Below, piece after piece: positions 1 through 5,954 of a DNA stretch of 10,303 bases (positions are counted from its first letter, which is position 1; every line of letters begins with the position of its first letter). Both the position numbers and the translations under genes were made by a program. Source of the stretch: Thermodesulfobacteriota bacterium. Lineage in GTDB: Bacteria; Desulfobacterota; QYQD01. The stretch lies in NCBI GenBank assembly GCA_030017815.1, contig JASEGX010000080.1, positions 1 to 10,303 of the forward strand. Direction: 5' to 3'. The notes beneath the pieces were generated by a model. The model was not told the DNA's origin. It saw nothing but the letters and a program-made list of their open reading frames with translations, and made no database searches.

Positions 1-74
1 TCATTCCTCAGGATTTGCGCGCCTTGCAACTGGAGCTTTTTACTGTGCCGTCCCACCTTTGACTTTTTACGAGA

Positions 75-914
75 TCATTGACGATTTACACCCTGTAAGA
101 GGGCGGCCAGGGGTTTCTTTGGTGGAAGGGCGGTTTCCCCAATTCTGGCGACTGGGATTACACCCAAAAGAGAATTGGTCAGAAAGACCTCTTCTGCTTC
201 TAGCAGCATGGAAACCGTGGTCGGCATCGTAACTATCGCCCGCCCCTGTTTCTTTAAAAAGTTTATTACCCGGCCTTCCATTACCCCACGCAGGTAATGC
301 GCTGATTCAGGCCGGAAAATAGACCCTTCTTTGACATAGAAAATGTTGGTTGTTGCTCCTTCCGAGACCGTACCATCGACGTTTAAGACGATGGCTTCAT
401 CTGCGCCATTTTTCTGCGCCCATTCTCTCGCGGCCAGGTAAAACAAGTAATTTAGACTCTTATGATCAGCCAGAAAAGAATGGCGAGGATAGGGGAAGAC
501 ATTGACTAATAGCCCCTTATTATACTTTTCGGGGGCCGGCGGCATATACTCACGGGCATAGATGATGACTGTGGGTGCCTCCTCTTTTGGAAGCCCAAGC
601 TGAGGCTTACCGGGACCGCGCGTCACCACGATTTTTACGGCGGCAACAGTTTCCTTGAGGTTGTTTTTATTGATCAGCAGGCCGATCTTATCTGTCCACT
701 CGCTCTTTTTCATGATTTGAAGGCCGATGTTGAAGAACTTGCATGACTGATAGAGCCTTTCCAGGTGGGCTTCCAGGAAAAGTACACGACCGTTTTCGGC
801 GCGTATGGTTTCAAAAAAACCGTCTCCGTATAGAAATCCTCTATCAAAGGCCGACAGACAGGCCTTACGGCCATCGATAATGTCACCATTGAGAAGTACG
901 TATTCTTTGGTCAT
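75..914 (-). CDS. pabC: 4-amino-4-deoxychorismate lyase (PLP fold-type IV aminotransferase family)
   Basis: This 279-residue protein belongs to the class IV aminotransferase family (branched-chain aminotransferase, D-amino acid transaminase and aminodeoxychorismate lyase). In this operon it most likely cleaves 4-amino-4-deoxychorismate to p-aminobenzoate and pyruvate in the cytoplasm. The N-terminal hallmark FDRGFLYGDGFFET is present at about residues 23-36. The PLP-binding lysine is probably K152 in HKSLNY. The conserved glutamate is E185 in VSEGATTNIF. EVFLTNSLLGVIPV near residues 242-255 is the usual C-terminal family motif. I chose the ATG at 914 because the conserved fold begins directly after it; the frame stays open to a TTG at 956, but that adds 14 residues without family character. 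No strong Shine-Dalgarno site precedes 914. It is the third gene of pabA-pabB-pabC. A branched-chain or D-amino acid aminotransferase cannot be excluded by sequence alone, but the neighbours favour PabC. Confidence 0.85.
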   Translation of the reverse strand: MTKEYVLLNGDIIDGRKACLSAFDRGFLYGDGFFETIRAENGRVLFLEAHLERLYQSCKFFNIGLQIMKKSEWTDKIGLLINKNNLKETVAAVKIVVTRGPGKPQLGLPKEEAPTVIIYAREYMPPAPEKYNKGLLVNVFPYPRHSFLADHKSLNYLFYLAAREWAQKNGADEAIVLNVDGTVSEGATTNIFYVKEGSIFRPESAHYLRGVMEGRVINFLKKQGRAIVTMPTTVSMLLEAEEVFLTNSLLGVIPVARIGETALPPKKPLAALLQGVNRQ

Positions 915-978
915 GTTTTTCGCTCGTTTTAACTGCATGGTGTAGGGCCACGTCAAAGTAAATCGCAGCGTAGTACTG

Positions 979-1058
979 AAAATCCCCCTACATCCCCCTT
1001 TGCTAAGGGGGGACTTTTTAAATCCTCCCTTTGGAAAAGAGAGGTCAGGAGGGATTTT
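979..1058. repeat. G/C-run inverted repeat element between pabB and pabC
   Basis: About 80 bp bounded by inverted ends (aaaatccccct at 979-989, aggagggatttt at 1047-1058). Inside are two hairpins: a clean one at 994-1011 (CCCCCTT, loop TGCT, AAGGGGG) and an imperfect one at about 1024-1044 with CCTCCCTTT as its left arm. The same architecture recurs inside pabB and inside the helicase gene. It fills most of the 148-nt gap between pabB and pabC, so it would be transcribed in the pab mRNA and could act as a processing, stability or polarity element. No protein-coding capacity is evident here. Confidence 0.85.
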
Positions 1059-1062
1059 AGCG

Positions 1063-2544
1063 TCACCGTGCTGCGTGATGCAGCAGCTTAAAAAATGTCT
1101 CCCCTTTGTGTAGTGTCTCCTGATATTCCGTCTCAGGATCGGAATTGTACACTATCCCTCCTCCAACAGACAAGTAAATGCGCCGGTCTTTATACACAGC
1201 GGCGCGTATAGCTATGCTGAGATTGATGGTATCATGGAGGCTTACGTAGCCTATAGACCCCGTATAGATACCTCTTTTTACCGGTTCCAGTTCTTCAATA
1301 ATCTCCATAGCCCGTATCTTGGGACACCCGGTGATAGAGCCACCCGGGAAAACGGCCCTTAAGACGTCCGTCTGGGTACAGCCTCTTCTTAGCATACCGG
1401 TGACAATGGAGACAAGGTGAAAGACGTTCTGATAGGCCTCTACCCGCTTGTGTTCTTTTACCTGGACGGTTCCGGGGAGACATGCCTTTCCCAGGTCATT
1501 TCGCAAAAGATCGACGATCATGGAGAGTTCCGCATCTTCTTTGGGACTTTCGAGGAGGTCCTTTTTCATCTTTTCATCTTCTGCCGGGTCTTTGCCGCGC
1601 GGTCGTGTCCCTTTGATGGGCCTGGTCTCGATATAATTTCCTTCCCGCCGGATGAAGCGTTCCGGAGAGGTAGAAAGCACGCAGAAATCCCCACAGTTCA
1701 GGTAGGCATAGAACGGAGCCGGATTAGCGGCGAAAAGGGCACGAAAGAGTGAGTAAGGAGACCCGCCAAATTCAAAAGTAAAACGCTGGGAGAGATTAAC
1801 CTGGTATATGTCTCCCTGGCGGATGTATTCACGCACCCGTTTGATGGCGGAGACGTAGGCGTCATGGATGAAATTGGAAGCAAGATCTTTCGCTTGGAAA
1901 TCTCTCCATACCCCACTTTGGGAAAGGGGGGCAAGGGGGGATTTTGAGGGGGGTAGAGGGGGATTCGGGCTCGCTGTGCGAATTTTGCTCTGAAATTTTT
2001 GTATCTTTTGATGGCCTTTTTCTGATTCCTCCCCATGCAACTGATGCCCAATCGTGACGATACGGTAATTTTGTTCTATGCGGTCGTGGACAAGGATAAT
2101 GCCCGGGAATATCAGATACAGATCAGGGAGGGAAAGATCATTTTCTGCTACGTCCGGCAGCTTTTCCAGGTGATAGCGGAGGTCGTAACTAAAATAGCCT
2201 ACGGCACCGGCATAAAAGGGGAGTTGGATGTCAACAGAAGGCATCTTAAGACCGTCTAAGATTTCTTGCAACATATCAAACGGATTACCAACAAGTTCAA
2301 TAGTGGTGTGCCGGTTGTTTATTTTTATTTTTTTGCCCCAGGCCCGTACTACCAGGAATGGGTCGCAGGCAAGGAACGAGTACCTTGAACAATCTCCTTG
2401 GCCGCCGCTTAGAAGGAGGAAGGCATTTACATCGCTGCTCAAAGGGGCGTAAATGTCCTCTATTTTTTCATCTCCCCGGATGAAGTCAACCGGTTGAGAT
2501 TCTATAGTTACAATTTCCCCTATTACCTGTTTTAGCTTATGCAT
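1063..2544 (-). CDS. pabB: Aminodeoxychorismate synthase component I
   Basis: This 493-residue chorismate-utilising enzyme uses ammonia delivered by the PabA subunit to convert chorismate to 4-amino-4-deoxychorismate, the first committed step to p-aminobenzoate and folate. The N-terminal Anth_synt_I_N domain covers about residues 10-170 (RYSFLACDP at 54-62). The chorismate-binding domain covers about 227-490, with GDIYQVNLSQRF at 244-255, STSPERF at 291-297, VDLLRND at 344-350, GGSITGCPK at 401-409 and YTGSIGY at 427-433. The motif PIKGT (309-313) has the lysine K311 characteristic of PabB; anthranilate synthase TrpE has PIAGT at this place, so TrpE is unlikely. The ATG at 2544 overlaps the end of pabA by 8 nt, which points to translational coupling. 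Residues 194-216, in the linker between the two domains, are encoded by an in-frame copy of the G/C-run repeat found elsewhere in the window and are not part of the normal family sequence. Confidence 0.93.
   Translation of the reverse strand: MHKLKQVIGEIVTIESQPVDFIRGDEKIEDIYAPLSSDVNAFLLLSGGQGDCSRYSFLACDPFLVVRAWGKKIKINNRHTTIELVGNPFDMLQEILDGLKMPSVDIQLPFYAGAVGYFSYDLRYHLEKLPDVAENDLSLPDLYLIFPGIILVHDRIEQNYRIVTIGHQLHGEESEKGHQKIQKFQSKIRTASPNPPLPPSKSPLAPLSQSGVWRDFQAKDLASNFIHDAYVSAIKRVREYIRQGDIYQVNLSQRFTFEFGGSPYSLFRALFAANPAPFYAYLNCGDFCVLSTSPERFIRREGNYIETRPIKGTRPRGKDPAEDEKMKKDLLESPKEDAELSMIVDLLRNDLGKACLPGTVQVKEHKRVEAYQNVFHLVSIVTGMLRRGCTQTDVLRAVFPGGSITGCPKIRAMEIIEELEPVKRGIYTGSIGYVSLHDTINLSIAIRAAVYKDRRIYLSVGGGIVYNSDPETEYQETLHKGETFFKLLHHAAR
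1898..1965. repeat. G/C-run repeat element inserted in frame in pabB
   Basis: Second copy of the repeat family. Read in the direction of pabB it starts AATCCCCCT, contains a tandem duplication of the left half (a second AATCCCCCC follows after about 24 nt), then an imperfect hairpin (about 1911-1929, arms ending CTTT and AAAG) and a degenerate right end finishing in GAGATTT. It encodes PabB residues 194-216, which are rich in Pro, Ser and Leu, and keeps the frame open. It lies between the N-terminal domain and the chorismate-binding domain, where extra sequence should be tolerated. Confidence 0.85.
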
Positions 2545-3115
2545 GTGATTGTTTAACTAAACGCAGAAAATTCCCGGCCATTTTATAACCATGCTCCGTC
2601 ATAAAGGACTCGGGATGGAACTGGACGCCCCAAATAAGGTAATGCTGGTGCGTAATACCCATGATCAGGTTTTCCTCATTCCAGGCGGTTACCTGGATAT
2701 CATCTGATCCCTTTTTGATTGTTAGCGAATGGTAGCGTGCCGCCCAAAAGGGATTAGGCAGAGTAGCAAAGATGCCTTCTCCATGGTGAAAAATCCTGTC
2801 CTTTTCTCCATGTACCGGGCGAGGCGATAGGACCGTCTCACCAGCGAAAACCTCATTTATAATCTGCATGCCAAGGCACACACCAAGGATAGGGCAAATA
2901 TCTTTAAATCGCCGGACCAAATCCTTGCAGATCCCGGATTCAGCCGGGGTCTTTGGCCCTGGAGAGATAATAATACCGTCCGGGCTTGCCTTCTCGATGT
3001 CGGACAGGCGTATGACATCATTCCGCCATACGATCGTCTCTACCGGGAATTGGCCGAAGAGTTGGACTAAGTTGTAAGTGAAGGAGTCGTAATTATCGAT
3101 AAGGACCAATTTCAC
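2537..3115 (-). CDS. pabA: Aminodeoxychorismate synthase component II (class I glutamine amidotransferase)
   Basis: This 192-residue class I glutamine amidotransferase hydrolyses glutamine and passes ammonia to PabB. Visible motifs are LVLIDNYDSFTYN at the N terminus (3-15), SPGP at 51-54, the nucleophile elbow GVCLGMQ with catalytic C80, and the catalytic pair H167 and E169 in FHPES. Length is normal for PabA/TrpG. The start is the GTG at 3115, not the upstream TTG at 3211: the family sequence begins exactly there, GGAG lies 6 nt upstream, and the extra upstream codons run through an intrinsic terminator and the -35 box. The gene leads pabA-pabB-pabC and its last 8 nt overlap pabB. Such subunits can be amphibolic and also serve TrpE, so a TrpG role is possible, but pairing with a lysine-type PabB makes PabA the better name. 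Expression is probably controlled by the leader terminator at 3126-3156. Confidence 0.92.
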   Translation of the reverse strand: MKLVLIDNYDSFTYNLVQLFGQFPVETIVWRNDVIRLSDIEKASPDGIIISPGPKTPAESGICKDLVRRFKDICPILGVCLGMQIINEVFAGETVLSPRPVHGEKDRIFHHGEGIFATLPNPFWAARYHSLTIKKGSDDIQVTAWNEENLIMGITHQHYLIWGVQFHPESFMTEHGYKMAGNFLRLVKQSHA

Positions 3116-3125
3116 TGCCGTCTCC

Positions 3126-3156
3126 AAAAAGAAAAAGCCACCCGAGTCTGGGTGGC
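3126..3156 (-). terminator. Intrinsic terminator in the pabA leader (probable attenuator)
   Basis: On the minus strand a 7-bp perfect G/C-rich stem (GCCACCC, loop AGACTC, GGGTGGC; 3137-3156) is followed at once by TTTTTCTTTTT (3126-3136). It lies between the pab promoter and the pabA ribosome binding site, which begins directly after the T tract. No gene ends here on the minus strand, since the flanking genes are divergent, so this is best read as a regulatory, premature terminator. An alternative upstream hairpin that shares part of the stem is described in the findings. Confidence 0.8.
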
Positions 3157-3182
3157 TTACGCCTGAGACATAACTCTTTTTT

Positions 3183-3211
3183 TGTATACTACCTGCCTTT
3201 CTTGTAGTCAA
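3183..3211 (-). promoter_or_regulatory. Sigma70-type promoter of the pabABC operon
   Basis: On the minus strand TTGACT (3206-3211) and TATACA (3183-3188) are separated by exactly 17 nt, a near-consensus housekeeping promoter. Transcription would start near 3176, giving a leader of about 60 nt before the GTG of pabA at 3115. Inference from sequence only. Confidence 0.75.
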
Positions 3212-3230
3212 CTTTATTTTCCCTTAGAGA

Positions 3231-3260
3231 TTTACTTCTTGCCCCGTTTTGGCGTATATA
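3231..3260 (+). promoter_or_regulatory. Weak candidate promoter for the TrkA/antiporter/EndoQ operon
   Basis: TTTACT (3231-3236) and TATATA (3255-3260) with an 18-nt spacer fall in the divergent intergenic region, about 60 nt before the first plus-strand start codon at 3320. Each hexamer matches the sigma70 consensus at only four of six positions, so this is tentative. The region must hold some promoter for this strand, as the neighbouring operon runs the other way. Confidence 0.3.
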
Positions 3261-3319
3261 CAGATAAAGGACCTTGTTTTCGCTATTTCAAGAACTACTT
3301 CTTTGAGGTTGATTTTTCA

Positions 3320-4753
3320 ATGAGAGTGCTGATTATAGGAGCGGGGAAGACTGCTCGTGAACTCATACGCAGGCTTGGCAAATCCTGGGAGATCACCCTT
3401 GTCGATAGGTCGGCGCAACGTTTCCCGTATTTTAAAAAGAAGAAGCAGGTAAAGAGGCTTATCCTGGGTGACGCATCAAGTAACGTCGTCTTGCAGGAGG
3501 CAGGGATTGATAAGGCTGATTTTTTTGTGGCAGCCGCCAATCGCGACGAGATTAACTACGAAGCCTGTGCCCTTGCCCAGCAACACAAGGTAAAAAATAT
3601 TATAAGTCTGGTCAATGATTCGGACAATCTTCAGAAGTTCAGAGAACTCGGGGTTCGGGCCATATGCGGCACGTCCCTGGTGGCCCACCAGATAGAAATA
3701 TTTCTGGAAAGTCCCAAGATGCTAATAACCAGTATAGGTGAAGGCCGGGGAGAAGTAATGGAAATCAAGGTCCTTCGCCATTCTCCGGCCATGGGTAAAT
3801 CTCTGAGGGATATCAGCCCTGAAGACTGGTTGGTCGGAGCAATCTATCGCGGCGGAGAAATGATTATTCCCCATGGGGATACGGTATTTCAAAAGGATGA
3901 TTTAGTTACCATAGTAGGTCACAGTAGTCTATTCAAAACGATTTCCAGGTTTTTTACTATAGATGATCCCAAATTTCCCCTGGAGTACGGGCAAAATATC
4001 CTGGTTCCGGTGCGCGATGAACAAGACATAGAAGTATCCGTACCAGAAGCCATCTACCTGACCAGAGATTTCAAGGCCTCAAAGGTTATTTTCCTTGTCT
4101 CATCAGGTGCGGTATCTGTAGAATACGGAGCCTTGATAGATAAAATCGTCCAACAAGCGGAAGGTAAAGTAGAATTTGACGTAAGAAGGATCGAGAAAGG
4201 GAATGGGTTGGAAGAGATTATTATTGAGATGACCCATCAGGAAAGCATCGGCTGCGTCGTTATGAACCTTAACAAGATTGGTATACTTGAAAAGCTCATA
4301 GGTACAAGCAAGGCGGTTGATCTTGCGCATCGCATTAGTTGTCCACTCCTGGTAGCAAAGAAGCAATTCCCCTATAAAAGCATCCTGGTGCCTACTAATG
4401 CCACCAGAGCGGCGGAACTGGCTGCGGAGGTAGCCGTTGACATCGGCCGGATCGCCAAGGCCAAGGTGGCCACAGTCAGCGTCTCTGATCCCGTTTTTCT
4501 GGCCAGTGAAGATTCTGTCAAGTGGGCGCAAACGGCCCTGCGTCATGTACGGCAGATAGGTGAGATTCACCATTTTCCTATTGAAGAGATACTACTTGAA
4601 GGAAACCCCATAAAAGAGGTTGTGAACACGGCGAGGGACTTTGATCTGATTATCATGGGGAGCACCACCAGAGGAGGGTCAATCCTCAAACCCAATGTCG
4701 GTGAGCATGTTATTCATAAGGCCAAAAGCTCTGTCCTGATCGTAACGTCTTAA
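3320..4753 (+). CDS. TrkA-type NAD-binding regulatory protein with two C-terminal Usp domains
   Basis: This 477-residue soluble protein has four modules. A TrkA_N/RCK Rossmann domain (about 1-120) has the glycine loop GAGKTA at 7-12 and an acidic residue, D29, at the end of the second strand, which favours NAD(H). A TrkA_C domain follows (about 140-215). Two universal-stress-protein-like domains lie at about 224-346 (starting YGQNILVPV) and 352-477 (starting YKSILVPT). The second has a glycine-rich loop, GSTTRGGS at 447-454, where ATP-binding Usp proteins bind phosphate, but the spacing does not fit the classical G-2x-G-9x-G pattern exactly. The ATG at 3320 is preceded by GAGGT about 10 nt upstream; the frame extends to 3182 but without homology. 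Its stop is 8 nt before the antiporter gene, so it is most likely the nucleotide-sensing gate of that transporter. A Trk potassium system is less likely because no TrkH or TrkG is nearby. Confidence 0.85.
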   Translation: MRVLIIGAGKTARELIRRLGKSWEITLVDRSAQRFPYFKKKKQVKRLILGDASSNVVLQEAGIDKADFFVAAANRDEINYEACALAQQHKVKNIISLVNDSDNLQKFRELGVRAICGTSLVAHQIEIFLESPKMLITSIGEGRGEVMEIKVLRHSPAMGKSLRDISPEDWLVGAIYRGGEMIIPHGDTVFQKDDLVTIVGHSSLFKTISRFFTIDDPKFPLEYGQNILVPVRDEQDIEVSVPEAIYLTRDFKASKVIFLVSSGAVSVEYGALIDKIVQQAEGKVEFDVRRIEKGNGLEEIIIEMTHQESIGCVVMNLNKIGILEKLIGTSKAVDLAHRISCPLLVAKKQFPYKSILVPTNATRAAELAAEVAVDIGRIAKAKVATVSVSDPVFLASEDSVKWAQTALRHVRQIGEIHHFPIEEILLEGNPIKEVVNTARDFDLIIMGSTTRGGSILKPNVGEHVIHKAKSSVLIVTS

Positions 4754-4761
4754 GGATCTCC

Positions 4762-5922
4762 ATGGAAATAAATCAGGCCTTCAGCCTAGTTATCATCTCC
4801 GTAGCCGTTTTTGTCGTACCGATCCTGTCCCGCTATTTAAAAATCCCGGCGGTTGTGGGTGAGATACTTTTCGGTGTGGCCATCGGCAAAAGTGGTCTGG
4901 GTCTTGTCCTGTCCGGTGAATGGCTTTCGTTTCTGGCCCACTTTGGATTCCTTTTGCTTATGTTTCTGGCTGGATTTGAAATTGATTTTGAGTATCTGGA
5001 AAAGCAGGGACCAAGACAGGTGGCCTTTGCCCTCTCTATTTTTCTCGGCACCGCTCTTCTGGCTTACCTGTTTTCCACACTTATGGGATTTGGTTTTTAT
5101 ATGACACTTATTTTGTCAACCACCTCGCTGGGGCTGGTCATACCGACGTTGCGGGATACCGGACTTTCGAAATCGTTACTCGGCCAGAATATCATCCTCG
5201 CGGCTATCATAGCCGATTTTCTGACCCTGTTCGGCATTACAATCTATGCCATCTTCTATCAATACGGCTTTTCTTGGAAGATACCCAAGCTTGGGCTTAT
5301 TTTTGTCTTTGCGGCCTTAGTCCTCTGGCTTCTCAAGCTCTTGGCTTGGTGGCATCCAGAGAAATTTATCCGGATGCTTAAGGGAGAGGATCCGGTGGAG
5401 ACAGGGGTAAGGGCAAGCTTAGCACTCCTTTTCGTCTTTGTCGGTGTCTCAGGCCTTCTGGGCATAGAACCTATTCTGGGAGCCTTCCTGGGAGGAACGC
5501 TCTTTTCCATAATTTTCCGTTATCGCGGTGTGCTGGAAGAAAAGCTTATGGGCTTCGGCTATGGATTTCTTATTCCCATCTTTTTTATCCATGTAGGAAT
5601 AAATTTTGATCTCCGGGTTCTTTTGGAGTGGCAGATATTTTTAAATGCGGTGCTTCTTTTTTTCGTGGCCTGGATAGTCAAGATAACCCCTGCTCTCCTT
5701 TTCCGTTTTAAAGGGTTGACATGGCGGGAATGCCTTTCCGGCGGTATACTCCTTTCGGCGCGCCTGAGTCTCATCATTGCCGCCGCTTCCATCGGGCTCA
5801 AGCTCGATCTCATTGATAAACAGGTCCATTCCAGCATCATACTCTTGGCCATCCTGACATCTGCATTGGCCCCGGTAGTGTTTAAAAAGATCCAGGCAGG
5901 TCAGCCCGCCTATGAGAAGTAA
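4762..5922 (+). CDS. Kef-type (CPA2 family) monovalent cation:proton antiporter
   Basis: This 386-residue integral membrane protein has about 12 hydrophobic segments and starts without a cleavable signal peptide. Family features include YLKIPAVVGEILFGVAIGKSG (about 25-45), LLLMFLAGFEIDF (64-76), the ion-site helix around AAIIADFLTLFGI (147-159) with D152, GAFLGGTLFS (240-249), and an arginine, R334, in the helix LSARLSLIIAAASIG. It probably exchanges potassium or sodium for protons across the inner membrane. The ion-site pair reads Ala-Asp, whereas NapA-type proteins have Asp-Asp and KefC has Gln-Asp. There is no C-terminal TrkA_N domain, unlike KefB and KefC; that function is supplied by the gene 8 nt upstream. 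The GGA just after the preceding stop serves as ribosome binding site, implying tight co-expression. The transported ion cannot be read from the sequence. Confidence 0.87.
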   Translation: MEINQAFSLVIISVAVFVVPILSRYLKIPAVVGEILFGVAIGKSGLGLVLSGEWLSFLAHFGFLLLMFLAGFEIDFEYLEKQGPRQVAFALSIFLGTALLAYLFSTLMGFGFYMTLILSTTSLGLVIPTLRDTGLSKSLLGQNIILAAIIADFLTLFGITIYAIFYQYGFSWKIPKLGLIFVFAALVLWLLKLLAWWHPEKFIRMLKGEDPVETGVRASLALLFVFVGVSGLLGIEPILGAFLGGTLFSIIFRYRGVLEEKLMGFGYGFLIPIFFIHVGINFDLRVLLEWQIFLNAVLLFFVAWIVKITPALLFRFKGLTWRECLSGGILLSARLSLIIAAASIGLKLDLIDKQVHSSIILLAILTSALAPVVFKKIQAGQPAYEK

Positions 5923-5954
5923 GAAGTGAGAGGTGGGGGGAGAGAATCGAGGAC

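Noticed and set aside
1..74. Possible start of a further minus-strand gene at the ATG in positions 2-4.
   Set aside because: A GAGGA directly abuts the ATG with no spacing and no coding sequence beyond it is visible; the stretch downstream of pabC shows nothing else recognisable.
2035..2452. Two overlapping plus-strand open frames opposite pabB.
   Set aside because: They are antisense to a confidently identified coding sequence and have no independent support.
1063..3115. Reading the pair as anthranilate synthase (TrpE/TrpG).
   Set aside because: Component I has PIKGT (K311), the PabB signature, not PIAGT; a pabC-like lyase follows and no trp genes are nearby.
3116..3211. N-terminal extension of PabA up to the TTG at 3211.
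   Set aside because: The extra 32 codons cross the intrinsic terminator and the -35 box, have no PabA similarity, and the GTG at 3115 has a good ribosome binding site.
3182..3319. N-terminal extension of the TrkA-type protein from 3182.
   Set aside because: The Rossmann fold starts at the ATG at 3320 with a ribosome binding site upstream; the extension overlaps the pab promoter.
4103..4573. 156-codon minus-strand open frame opposite the TrkA/Usp gene.
   Set aside because: It is the shadow of a gene with clear domains, has no recognisable family character and no promoter or ribosome binding site of note.
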